A stretch of DNA of 64,000 nucleotides from 66-474 sp051961995 (lineage in GTDB: Bacteria > Pseudomonadota > Gammaproteobacteria > Xanthomonadales > Rhodanobacteraceae). The DNA lies in the NCBI GenBank assembly GCA_051961995.1, contig JBQCCR010000007.1, positions 13,139 through 77,138 of the forward strand, in the 5' to 3' direction. Positions 9,222 through 20,201 of this stretch are shown here, piece after piece. The translations under genes and the position numbers were made by a program. Within the stretch, counting starts at the first letter, position 1. Each line of letters starts with the position of its first letter. The notes under the pieces were generated by a model, which did no database searches, was not told the origin of the DNA, and worked only from the letters and a program-made list of their open reading frames with translations.

Positions 9222-10190
9222 ATGACCGCACTTGCCGCCATCCTGAAGAGCGATCGCCCCCGCACCGATGCGGCCGGCGATCGCATTTTCCGTCTGCTGG
9301 TCGGCGGGTGCGCGCTGCTGGTCGCGCTGGCGCTGCTCGGCACCGCGCTGTCCATGGCCTGGGGTGGGCGCGAGGCTTTTGCGACTTTCGGCTGGAAATT
9401 CCTTACCTCCACCGATTGGGATGCGGTCAACCATCATTTCGGCGCGCTGGTTCCCATTGTCGGCACGGTGGTCACGGCTTTCATCGCGATGTTGCTGGCG
9501 GTTCCCGTGAGCTTCGGCATCGCGCTGTTCCTCACCGAAGTGGCTCCGGCCTGGCTGCGCACACCCATCGCGTCCGCCATCGAATTGCTGGCCGGTATCC
9601 CGTCCATCATCTACGGCATGTGGGGCCTGTTCGTGTTCGCGCCATTCATGGCCGCGCATGTGGATCCATGGGTGGATGCGCACCTCGGCGCGCTGCCGGT
9701 GATAGGCATGTTTTTCTCCGGGCCGCCGCTGGGGCTGGGGATGCTCACCGCGGGCATCGTGCTGGCGATCATGGTGATCCCGTTCGTCACCTCGGTGATG
9801 CGCGAGGTGTTCCTGACAGTGCCCTCGCGTTTGAAGGAATCGGCCTACGCGCTTGGCGCGACGACCTGGGAAGTCGCCTGGCAGATCGTGCTGCCGTACA
9901 CGCGCCAGGCGGTGATCGGAGGCGTCTTCCTCGGACTCGGCCGCGCGCTGGGTGAAACCATGGCGGTGACTTTCGTGCTCGGCAACGCACACGAACTGAC
10001 CGCCTCGCTGCTGATGCCGGGCAACTCGATCGCGGCGACGATCGCCAACGAATTCACCGAAGCCGACTCCGAGCTCTACCGCTCCTCTTTGGTTGCACTC
10101 GGCTTCCTGCTGTTCGTGGTGACGTTCATCGTGCTGGCGATCGCGAAACTGATGTTGCGCAGGCTCGACCGCAAGCGGGGTTTCGCATGA
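9222..10190 (+). CDS. pstC: Phosphate ABC importer permease PstC
   Basis: Inner-membrane subunit of the phosphate channel, 322 residues. Hydrophobic segments begin at about residues 26, 79, 115, 175, 235 and 290. The family stretches AIELLAGIPSIIYGMWGLF and SRLKESAYALGATTWEVAWQIVLP (the latter the ATPase-docking loop) and GRALGETMAVTFVLGN are present. The long periplasmic loop after helix 1 is typical of PstC. Its last 4 bp overlap the pstA start (ATGA). Confidence 0.95.
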   Translation: MTALAAILKSDRPRTDAAGDRIFRLLVGGCALLVALALLGTALSMAWGGREAFATFGWKFLTSTDWDAVNHHFGALVPIVGTVVTAFIAMLLAVPVSFGIALFLTEVAPAWLRTPIASAIELLAGIPSIIYGMWGLFVFAPFMAAHVDPWVDAHLGALPVIGMFFSGPPLGLGMLTAGIVLAIMVIPFVTSVMREVFLTVPSRLKESAYALGATTWEVAWQIVLPYTRQAVIGGVFLGLGRALGETMAVTFVLGNAHELTASLLMPGNSIAATIANEFTEADSELYRSSLVALGFLLFVVTFIVLAIAKLMLRRLDRKRGFA

Positions 10191-11059
10191 ACGCTTCGGC
10201 GCACTCTGTGTCCGAACGGCTGTATCGCCGCCGCCGCTTCCGCAACGCGCTGGCGCTGATCCTCTCGGGCGTGGCGACTGCGTTCGGCCTGTTCTGGCTG
10301 GCCTGGATCCTCTGGACCACGCTGCTCAACGGGCTCGCCGCATTGAACCTGCACTTGTTCACCCGGATGACGCCGCCGCCGGGCGAAGCCGGAGGGCTCG
10401 CCAACGCGCTGTTCGGAAGCGTGGCGATGAATGCGCTGGCGATCGCGATCGGCGCGCCGGTGGGCGTGCTCGCCGGCACCTGGCTCGCCGAATACGCGCG
10501 CCGCAGCCGGCTCGGCGAGGCGGTGCGTTTCTTGAACGACATCCTGCTGTCGGCGCCCTCCATCGTGCTCGGCTTGTTCGTGTATGCGATCGCGGTGAAA
10601 CCGGCCGGGCATTTCTCCGCATGGGCCGGCGCGCTGGCGCTGGCGCTGATCGTGCTGCCGATCGTGGTGCGCACCTGCGACGAGATGCTGCAACTGGTGC
10701 CCAATGCGATGCGCGAAGCTGCGCTGTCGTTGGGTGTGCCGCAATGGAAAGTGACCGTGCAAATCCTGTGGCGACATGCGCGGCCCGGCATCGTCACCGG
10801 GATCCTGCTTGCGCTCGCGCGCATCGCCGGCGAAACCGCGCCGCTGCTGTTCACCGCACTCAACAATCAATACTGGAACGTCAAACCCGGCGCGCCGATG
10901 GCCAGCGTGCCGGTGGCGATCTTCCAGTTCGCGATGAGTCCTTACGACGACTGGCACGCGCTGGCCTGGGCCGGTGCTCTCGTCATTACCGCCTTCGTGC
11001 TGCTGCTGGGCCTGGCCGCACGCTGGTACCTGCACCGCACCCGCATTGCCCACGATTGA
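10187..11059 (+). CDS. pstA: Phosphate ABC importer permease PstA
   Basis: Second channel subunit, 290 residues. It carries the family motifs LFGSVAMNALAIAIGAPVGV, NDILLSAPSIVLGLFVY, REAALSLGVPQWKVTVQILW (docking loop) and ARIAGETAPLLFTALNNQ. Six hydrophobic segments are visible, the last near the C-terminus (VITAFVLLLGLAARW). The start overlaps pstC by 4 bp and the stop lies 4 bp before the chosen pstB start, so expression is very likely coupled. Confidence 0.95.
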   Translation: MNASAHSVSERLYRRRRFRNALALILSGVATAFGLFWLAWILWTTLLNGLAALNLHLFTRMTPPPGEAGGLANALFGSVAMNALAIAIGAPVGVLAGTWLAEYARRSRLGEAVRFLNDILLSAPSIVLGLFVYAIAVKPAGHFSAWAGALALALIVLPIVVRTCDEMLQLVPNAMREAALSLGVPQWKVTVQILWRHARPGIVTGILLALARIAGETAPLLFTALNNQYWNVKPGAPMASVPVAIFQFAMSPYDDWHALAWAGALVITAFVLLLGLAARWYLHRTRIAHD

Positions 11060-11063
11060 TGCC

Positions 11064-11894
11064 ATGGATGCACCCATGAATGCCACTTCCTCCGCAGACT
11101 GGTTCGACACCCTCGTGGCCGCGACCCTCGCCGGGCATCAGCCGGTGAAGATCGCCGCGCGCGGACTGGACTTCCACTACCCGGATTTCCACGCGCTGAA
11201 AAACATTTCGCTGGATATCCCGGAGCGGAAAGTCACGGCGATCATCGGCCCGTCCGGCTGCGGAAAGTCCACGCTGCTGCGCGTGTTCAACCGCATGTAC
11301 GCGATTTACCCGCAGCTCGCCGCGCGCGGCGAGGTGCTGCTGGACGGCGAGGACAGCCTCGATCCGAGCTATCCGATCAACCGCCTGCGCAGCAAGGTCG
11401 GCATGGTGTTCCAGAAGCCGGTGCCGTTTCCGATGTCCATCCGCGACAACATCGCCTTCGGCATCCGCCACCACGAGAAGCTCAAGCGCGAGGAGATGGA
11501 CGAGCGTGTTGAGCAGGCGCTGCGCTCGGCCGCATTGTGGGACGAGGCCAAGGACAAGCTGAAGCACAACGCGCTCGGTCTTTCCGGCGGCCAGCAGCAA
11601 CGGCTGTGCATCGCGCGCGCGATCGCGCTGAAGCCGGATGTGCTGCTGCTGGACGAGCCGACCTCGGCACTGGATCCGATTGCCACCGGGCGCATCGAGC
11701 AGTTGATCGAGGAGCTGAAGCGCGACTTCACCATCGTGATCGTCACCCACAACATGCAGCAGGCGGCGCGCGTCTCCGACCGCACGGCGTTCATGTACAT
11801 GGGCGAACTGATCGAGTCCGGTGACACGGACAAGATTTTCACCAAGCCGGACAAGCAGCAGACGGAAGACTACATAACGGGGCGATTCGGATGA
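11064..11894 (+). CDS. pstB: Phosphate ABC importer ATPase PstB
   Basis: Energises PstCA. From the ATG at 11064 there are 276 residues, with Walker A GPSGCGKST at 62-70, signature LSGGQQQR near 173, Walker B VLLLDEPTSALDP and the switch histidine in VTHNMQQAARVSD. The frame stays open upstream to 10974, but that part lies inside pstA and does not look like PstB, so 11064 (or ATG 11076) is preferred. The 4-bp overlap with phoU continues the coupled order pstS-C-A-B-phoU. Confidence 0.95.
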   Translation: MDAPMNATSSADWFDTLVAATLAGHQPVKIAARGLDFHYPDFHALKNISLDIPERKVTAIIGPSGCGKSTLLRVFNRMYAIYPQLAARGEVLLDGEDSLDPSYPINRLRSKVGMVFQKPVPFPMSIRDNIAFGIRHHEKLKREEMDERVEQALRSAALWDEAKDKLKHNALGLSGGQQQRLCIARAIALKPDVLLLDEPTSALDPIATGRIEQLIEELKRDFTIVIVTHNMQQAARVSDRTAFMYMGELIESGDTDKIFTKPDKQQTEDYITGRFG

Positions 11895-12583
11895 ACACCC
11901 ACGACCACATCGTCAAGAGCTACGACGCCGAAATCGCGCGCCTGATCGGCGAGATCGCCGCGATGGGGGAGCTTGCCGCCGCGCAACTCGACGCGGCCAT
12001 GGATGCGCTGGAAAAGCGCGACAGCCGCGCGGCGCAGGTTGTCGCCGACAATGACGACGCGCTGGATGCGCGCGAGCGCGAAATCAGCCAGGACGTGCTG
12101 CGGCTGCTTGCGTTGCGCCAGCCGATCGCGCGCGACTTGCGCGAGATCCTGGCCGCGTTGCGGATCGCCTCCGACATCGAACGCATCGGCGACTATGCGG
12201 AGAACGTCGCCCGGCGTTCGATGGCGTTGAACCAGTCGGCGCCGGTGCCGCTGGCGGGCAGTCTGACCGCGTTGGCCGCGGCGGCAGGCGAGATGGTCCG
12301 CGACGTGCTGCGCGCCTATGTCGCGCGCGATGCGCAAGCGGCACGCGTCGCCTGGGAGCGCGACGCTGAACTGGACGCCCTCTACACCGGGCTGTTTCGC
12401 GAATTGCTGACCTACATGATGGAAGACGCGCGCAGCATCACTGCCTGCACGCACCTGCTCTTCATCGCCAAGAACCTCGAACGCATCGGCGACCATGCCA
12501 CCAACATTGCCGAGGAGATCTGGTTCGTGGTCGAAGGCGAATTGCTTCGGGAATCGCGGGAAGGGCGCACCCGGCGTCCGTGA
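11891..12583 (+). CDS. phoU: Phosphate signalling protein PhoU
   Basis: PhoU links the Pst transporter to the PhoR-PhoB system and keeps the regulon off when phosphate is plentiful. The 230 residues form the two PhoU repeats of three helices. The metal-binding signatures are RIASDIERIGDYAENVARR in the first half and FIAKNLERIGDHATNIAEE in the second. It is the last gene of the operon. The Pho sites upstream of pstS fit a feedback circuit, but PhoR and PhoB must be encoded elsewhere. Confidence 0.95.
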   Translation: MNTHDHIVKSYDAEIARLIGEIAAMGELAAAQLDAAMDALEKRDSRAAQVVADNDDALDAREREISQDVLRLLALRQPIARDLREILAALRIASDIERIGDYAENVARRSMALNQSAPVPLAGSLTALAAAAGEMVRDVLRAYVARDAQAARVAWERDAELDALYTGLFRELLTYMMEDARSITACTHLLFIAKNLERIGDHATNIAEEIWFVVEGELLRESREGRTRRP

Positions 12584-12664
12584 TCTGTTGCCCGGGTGAT
12601 CGCCGCGGCCCTTGGCGCGCGCCGCGCGGCGGAGTAGAAAGCGTCTTTGGCCGCGCGGTTTCGC

Positions 12665-13171
12665 ATGGAAACGCACACTCCAACCGACGAAAGCCTGCAT
12701 GCCTTGGCGCAGACGCTCGCCGAGGCGCTGACGCAGCGTCGCGAGATGCTGGTTTCGGCCGAATCCTGCACCGGCGGCTGGATCGCCAAGGTGCTCACCG
12801 ACCTGCCCGGCAGTTCGGCCTGGTTCGAATGCGGCGTGGTCGCCTACAGCTACGAAGCCAAGGAAGCCTTGCTGGGCGTGAATCCGCACACGCTGGAACA
12901 ACACGGAGCGGTCAGCGAGGAAACCGCGGTCGAGATGGTGTCCGGCGCGCTCGCGCGCTTCGGCGCGACGATCGCCGTTGCAGTCACCGGCATCGCAGGG
13001 CCCTCCGGCGGCACGCTCGAGAAGCCGGTCGGCACGGTGTGGATCGCCTGGAAACGTCGCGGCGGCTACGCACACGCCGAAGTATTCCGGTTCGACGGCG
13101 ACCGCGAAGCGGTGCGCCGCCAGACCGTGGCGCACGCGCTCGCAGGTGTTCAGAAGATTCTGCGGTCGTGA
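12665..13171 (+). CDS. pncC: Nicotinamide-nucleotide amidase (CinA C-terminal domain type)
   Basis: Stand-alone PncC/CinA-C protein that deamidates NMN to nicotinate mononucleotide for pyridine-nucleotide recycling. The ATG at 12665 gives 168 residues; the reading frame extends 18 bp further up (12647) without a better start. Family motifs are visible: ESCTGGWIAKVLTDLPGSS, FECGVVAYSYEAKEALLGV, and AVAVTGIAGPSGGT with the catalytic region. The N-terminal COG1058 domain of full-length CinA is absent, as is usual in proteobacteria that have pncC just before recA. Confidence 0.9.
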   Translation: METHTPTDESLHALAQTLAEALTQRREMLVSAESCTGGWIAKVLTDLPGSSAWFECGVVAYSYEAKEALLGVNPHTLEQHGAVSEETAVEMVSGALARFGATIAVAVTGIAGPSGGTLEKPVGTVWIAWKRRGGYAHAEVFRFDGDREAVRRQTVAHALAGVQKILRS

Positions 13172-13362
13172 CTGCAGCTTGCCTGAGGAACACGAGGGAA
13201 TGTTCCCCGGGCATAGGAAATCCCTTACGGCGCGACGAGGCGAAAACCACTTTCGCCATCGCCGCGCTGTGGAATAATGCGGGCATGCAACGCGAACGTC
13301 GCAATCGGTGAGAACGTACTCCGCAACACTCGCCGCCAATCAGACACTCTGAGGATTTCGCA

Positions 13363-14400
<1,038 letters not shown>

Positions 14401-14417
14401 AGCGCTGGAGCCTGATT

Positions 14418-14443
14418 GTAGGAGCCGGCCTGCCGGCGGCCTG
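14418..14443 (+). repeat. GTAG-headed REP-like palindrome
   Basis: In the recA-recX gap a GTAG head (14418-14421) is followed by a GC-rich palindrome (GCCGGC, two bases, GCCGGC). This is the layout of the GTAG-type REP elements described in Stenotrophomonas (SMAG). A related element with GTAG on the minus strand ends the GT9 gene near 51861. Confidence 0.5.
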
Positions 14444-14483
14444 ACGCCCGGAACTTTGGAACTCTCCATGGCAAAGGAGCTCC

Positions 14484-15014
14484 TTGGTCGCGCGCAGGCG
14501 CGTTCCTGCAACAGCAACGAGCACGGCGGTCATGAACGGGCGGCGCCCCAGGTCTGACAAACAGCGTGACGATCGCACCGCCTATGATCGCGGGCTGTTC
14601 ATGCTTGCGCGCCGCGAGCATTCGCAGCGCGAGTTGCGGGCGCGCCTGGAACATGGCGGCTACGACGAAGCGGAAGCGGCCGAGGCGATCGAACGCCTCG
14701 GCGAACAGAACTATCAGGACGACGAGCGCTTCGCTGAAATGCTGCTGCGCGCGCGCATCGCGCACGGCTACGGGCCGGCGCGCATCCGCGCCGAGTTGCG
14801 TTCCCATGGGTTGAACGCGACGGCCATTGATGCGCTGATCGCTGCCGCCGAGGTGGACTGGAACGCGCTTGCCACGGCGCAACTGCGCAAGAAGTACGGC
14901 AGCAAGCCCGCGGCCGATCACGCCGAGCGCGGCAAGCGTGCGCAGTTCCTGTCCCGGCGTGGGTTCAGCGCCGACACGGTGCGGGTGGTCAGCCACGCCG
15001 AAGTGGAGGATTGA
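14484..15014 (+). CDS. recX: Regulatory protein RecX
   Basis: Binds RecA filaments and limits their extension. The RecX core is clear: three-helix repeats beginning AYDRGLFMLARREHSQRELR, EAIERLGEQNYQDDERFAEM and GPARIRAELRSHGLN. The TTG at 14484 has AGGAG at 14475-14479 just ahead and gives 176 residues. An ATG at 14532 (160 residues, starting MNGRRPRSDK) lacks a good ribosome site but begins closer to the conserved part, so the true start is open. It sits between recA and alaS, the usual order in this group. Confidence 0.9.
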   Translation: MVARRRVPATATSTAVMNGRRPRSDKQRDDRTAYDRGLFMLARREHSQRELRARLEHGGYDEAEAAEAIERLGEQNYQDDERFAEMLLRARIAHGYGPARIRAELRSHGLNATAIDALIAAAEVDWNALATAQLRKKYGSKPAADHAERGKRAQFLSRRGFSADTVRVVSHAEVED

Positions 15015-15096
15015 CGGCCATCCAGGGCCGCCGTGTCGCTTCGGACCGCGGAAAATCTCTGCTATCTTGCGCGGTTCGTATCCGCGCTTTCGTCCC

Positions 15097-17733
<2,637 letters not shown>

Positions 17734-17766
17734 GCCATAAGTTGGGATGCAAAACGCAAGGTTTCA

Positions 17767-17796
17767 TTGCGCCCGCGTTGGAGGCTCGGCTATATT
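17767..17796 (+). promoter_or_regulatory. Predicted sigma70 promoter for csrA
   Basis: TTGCGC at 17767-17772 and TATATT at 17791-17796 are separated by 18 bp. Transcription would start near 17803 and give a leader of about 150 nt before csrA. That length leaves room for post-transcriptional control, though I did not resolve CsrA-type GGA sites beyond the ribosome site (GGAG at 17943-17946). Confidence 0.45.
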
Positions 17797-17955
17797 GACC
17801 TTCTTCGCCCTTGCCGCATCCATCACCCAGTGTGATGCAATGTTGGATGCGGAGAAATCTTTCAGCGGCGGGTCGAGGCACCCGCGACAGGTACATCTCG
17901 GGAACGCGCGTGCGCGCTGCGGGTCTGAAGATCTGACGATCATGGAGCAATCAAC

Positions 17956-18165
17956 ATGCTGATTCTGACCCGCCGGGTAGGCGAAACCCTGATGATCGGC
18001 GACCAGGTGACGGTGACCGTGCTGGGCGTCAAGGGTAATCAGGTGCGGATCGGCATCAACGCGCCGAAGGACGTCGCCGTGCATCGCGAGGAGATTTTCC
18101 AGCGCATCAAGCACGAGCATGATTTGCCTGCGGGCGGCGCTGCAGGATCGTCCGAAGCCGGTTGA
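17956..18165 (+). CDS. csrA: Carbon storage regulator CsrA
   Basis: Small dimeric RNA-binding protein that controls translation of many mRNAs by binding GGA motifs. The 69 residues start MLILTRRVGETLMIGD and contain the RNA-contact regions VRIGINAPKDVAVHREEI. The C-terminal tail (LPAGGAAGSSEAG) is variable in this family. It follows alaS and precedes tRNA-Ser, the common order in pseudomonads and xanthomonads. Confidence 0.97.
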   Translation: MLILTRRVGETLMIGDQVTVTVLGVKGNQVRIGINAPKDVAVHREEIFQRIKHEHDLPAGGAAGSSEAG

Positions 18166-18167
18166 GC

Positions 18168-18196
18168 TTTACCATCCTCCCACTCGTCGCTATGCT
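18168..18196 (+). promoter_or_regulatory. Predicted promoter for tRNA-Ser(GCT)
   Basis: TTTACC at 18168-18173 and TATGCT at 18191-18196 with a 17-bp spacer, placed 63 bp upstream of the tRNA gene and just after the csrA stop. Both hexamers are plausible but not perfect. Confidence 0.4.
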
Positions 18197-18259
18197 TGCG
18201 CGCTCGTTGCGCGGGCGGTTGCCCGCGCCCCGTGGATGCAGGTAGAAACGCAAAAGTTC

Positions 18260-18352
18260 GGAGAGGTGCCCGAGAGGCCGAAGGGGCTCCCCTGCTAAGG
18301 GAGTATCGGGTCAAAAGCCTGATCGAGGGTTCGAATCCCTCCCTCTCCGCCA
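18260..18352 (+). tRNA. tRNA-Ser (anticodon GCT)
   Basis: Class II tRNA with a long variable arm. The acceptor strand GGAGAGG pairs with CCTCTCC, with discriminator G and encoded CCA at 18350-18352. The anticodon loop reads CTGCTAA (anticodon GCT, serine AGC/AGU codons). The T-arm has GGTTCGAATCC. Confidence 0.97.
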
Positions 18353-18353
18353 G

Positions 18354-18388
18354 ACATACGAATGGGCCCATCGGGCCCATTCGTATGT
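18354..18388 (+). terminator. 16-bp perfect inverted repeat after tRNA-Ser(GCT)
   Basis: Positions 18354-18369 and 18373-18388 are fully complementary (16 bp) with a 3-nt loop, starting 1 nt after the tRNA CCA. There is no T-run. It could act as a terminator or processing signal for the tRNA transcript. Confidence 0.5.
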
Positions 18389-18418
18389 CCGGGAGACGGG
18401 ATGCGGGTTGGGAGTCTG

Positions 18419-18516
18419 TGCGACAACTTCGTCTGGAACGAATTCGGACCGCCGCGGGCGGGCCCGAGCGCAGCGAGGGCGAGGCTCATGGACGAGCGAG
18501 CAATCCCTCTCTGCCA
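18419..18516 (+). repeat. tRNA-Ser-associated repeat cassette, degenerate copy
   Basis: About 98 bp that match, on the opposite strand, the tandem units at 50781-51126. The shared blocks are an inverted-repeat core TTCGTCTGGAACGAATT, then GCCCGAGCGCAGCGAGG, GAGGCTCATGGACGAG and finally a worn copy of the tRNA-Ser 3' end (AATCCCTCTCTGCCA). A new hairpin with CCCCGTTTTT follows at about 18523-18554. The cassette therefore again stands behind a tRNA-Ser gene. No protein-coding role is likely. Confidence 0.75.
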
Positions 18517-18651
18517 GACAAGGAACGGAGCTGCTGGCCCCGTTTTTCGTTGGAGCAGATTAACTCTCCATTGACGCTTTCATGCCAACCCGGAATAATT
18601 GACAATTCATCGCGCTGACCAAGGATGGCTCCGCGAATGCAATCGTTTCAT

Positions 18652-18728
18652 GCGCCCGTAGCTCAGTTGGATAGAGTACCAGGCTACGAACTTGGTGGTC
18701 GGGAGTTCGAATCTCTCCGGGCGCGCCA
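18652..18728 (+). tRNA. tRNA-Arg (anticodon ACG)
   Basis: Acceptor GCGCCCG pairs with CGGGCGC, with discriminator G and encoded CCA at 18726-18728. The anticodon stem-loop reads CAGGCTACGAACTTG with anticodon ACG (read as ICG after deamination). The T-loop is GAGTTCGAATCTC. Confidence 0.96.
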
Positions 18729-18739
18729 ATTTCAAAAAT

Positions 18740-18849
18740 GCGGGTATGGATGTCCGCCTCGTGATTCTTGCGTTCACGTACGAACGCGGAAAATCGGGAG
18801 ACGCGGACAGGATGCCCGCTTTATGATCTTCGCGTTCAGGGACGAACGT
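18740..18849 (+). repeat. Two tandem copies of a two-hairpin repeat (behind tRNA-Arg)
   Basis: Copy 1 (18740-18787) and copy 2 (18803-18849) lie 63 bp apart. Each has a first hairpin of the form GCGGGC..GGATG..CCGC, followed by a T-rich stretch (GATTCTT or GATCTT) and a second hairpin. The second stems are GCGTTC/GAACGC and CGTTC/GAACG, while the copies at 35118 and 35180 use GCGATCA/TGATCGC. Sequence changes on one arm are matched on the other, so the structure is conserved rather than the sequence. Confidence 0.75.
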
Positions 18850-18859
18850 TAAAACTGAA

Positions 18860-18888
18860 GGCCAGCGGGTTTGTCCGCTGGCCTTTTT
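18860..18888 (+). terminator. Rho-independent terminator after tRNA-Arg(ACG)
   Basis: A 9-bp perfect stem, GGCCAGCGG (18860-18868) with CCGCTGGCC (18875-18883), a 6-nt loop and five Ts at 18884-18888. It closes the tRNA transcript. The next gene starts only 20 bp later. Confidence 0.9.
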
Positions 18889-18908
18889 ATTGCGCGCATG
18901 GAGGCGCC

Positions 18909-20201
18909 ATGGAATCCAGCGAGGCGATGAGCTTCAGCCTGCTTCCGGAAGCGAAGTACTACCCGCATCCGAAACTGTCGTGGCTGATCGCAATGGGTTT
19001 CGACTTGGCCGTGGGGGCGCTTTATCGCGTCGAGCATGTGCTGCACCCCGGCTGCCGGCCGGGCACGCTGGTGATTTCCAATCATCAGCGCGAATCGGAC
19101 GTGCCGATCGTATGTACGGCGTTGTGCCGGCGCAGGGGCCTGCACTTTCTCGATCCGCTGCCGTTCTTTGCGATGCGCGAGGACCTGCTCGATCGCCGCG
19201 CATTGACCAATCTGTTGTGGCGATGGCCGCGGCCGTTGCGGCGAGCCCTGGGACTGATTCCGCTGGGATGGATGTTCCGGGGCGTGCGTACCATGCCGAT
19301 GCGGCGGCTGCGCGAATTCATGCTTGGCGAAGCCATCGAAGCCCTGGTTGCGGCAGGACTTGGAGACGAGGCGCCGGAAGCTGTTTTGAACGCGCGTGGC
19401 CAGCGCGAGGTGATCGCGCGGATGCAGAAATTGCCTCCGCACGTGCGCGACATCACCCGTGACGCACTGGGCGGGACGTGGCGCACGTATTGGGGGCTGC
19501 GCCGGCTGCGCTTGCGCGCGTTGCGTCGTATCGAGCCGGATTTCCGCACCACGATCAACACGCAGCTGGACAGCTTCGCCGCGCTGCTGGACGGCGGCCA
19601 TTCGCTGTACATGGCGCCCGAGGGCACGGTTTCGCTCACCGGCCGGTTCGGGCGCGTGCGCGCCGGCCCGTGGCAGGTGAGCACGCGGCGCGCTTCGCCC
19701 GCGCTGATCATGCCGGTCGGCTTGAGTTACGACGCGCTCGGTCCGGGCCGATTGCGCGCGATCGTGCACGGCGGCGCGCCCTTGCGCAACCCGAACCTGT
19801 CGGACCAGTGCCGCTTCGGCGCGGACCTGCGCGAGATGCTGTTGGCCTTGTGCGTGCTGACGCCGAGCCACTTGCTGGCCTGGTATCTGCGCCACGGTCC
19901 GCAGCGTTTCAGCAGCGCGCAACTCGCCACATGGCTGGAGCGGGGGCGCGACGCTGCGCACGCGGCGGGTGTCGGGCTCGATCCGATATGGAAGCGAAGC
20001 AGCGGAATGCTGATCGCGCAGGAACGCGTGCCCTGGATGCGCCGCAAGCGTCTGCTCGAACACCGGGGCGGCGAGACCTGGCGCAATATCTGGCGTCGCG
20101 ACAGCGCACCGGGCTGGGACACACCCGCAGGTGTGGTCGCTTACTTCAACAACTCGTTGACGGACTTTGCGCCCGACTTCGCGCAGGCTCTTGAAGTGTG
20201 A
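18909..20201 (+). CDS. PlsC-type (LPLAT) acyltransferase, substrate unknown
   Basis: Probable membrane-associated acyltransferase of 430 residues. The catalytic HX4D motif is in SNHQRESD (near residue 60) and the acceptor-binding motif in MAPEGTVS (near residue 237), both diagnostic of the lysophospholipid/glycerol-3-phosphate acyltransferase fold. It is longer than a typical PlsC (about 245), with an extra C-terminal region of about 130 residues. The ATG at 18909 has GGAGG four bases ahead. The stop overlaps the next gene, a YbhN-like membrane protein, so they are co-expressed. Position beside the isoprenoid genes suggests a lipid-modifying role, which is inference. Confidence 0.8.
   Translation: MESSEAMSFSLLPEAKYYPHPKLSWLIAMGFDLAVGALYRVEHVLHPGCRPGTLVISNHQRESDVPIVCTALCRRRGLHFLDPLPFFAMREDLLDRRALTNLLWRWPRPLRRALGLIPLGWMFRGVRTMPMRRLREFMLGEAIEALVAAGLGDEAPEAVLNARGQREVIARMQKLPPHVRDITRDALGGTWRTYWGLRRLRLRALRRIEPDFRTTINTQLDSFAALLDGGHSLYMAPEGTVSLTGRFGRVRAGPWQVSTRRASPALIMPVGLSYDALGPGRLRAIVHGGAPLRNPNLSDQCRFGADLREMLLALCVLTPSHLLAWYLRHGPQRFSSAQLATWLERGRDAAHAAGVGLDPIWKRSSGMLIAQERVPWMRRKRLLEHRGGETWRNIWRRDSAPGWDTPAGVVAYFNNSLTDFAPDFAQALEV

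Noticed and set aside
13187..13207. LexA box upstream of recA
   Set aside because: The dyad GGAAC-N10-GTTCC / GGGAA-TG-TTCCC matches neither the E. coli CTGT-N8-ACAG nor the xanthomonad-type sequence I know, so it is listed only as an unexplained dyad.
14869..15096. N-terminal extension of alaS
   Set aside because: The frame is open upstream of 15097, but it overlaps recX and the translated part has no AlaRS similarity.
18740..18849. CRISPR-like short repeats
   Set aside because: Only two copies per locus, hairpins with covariation, no unique spacers of regular length and no cas gene.
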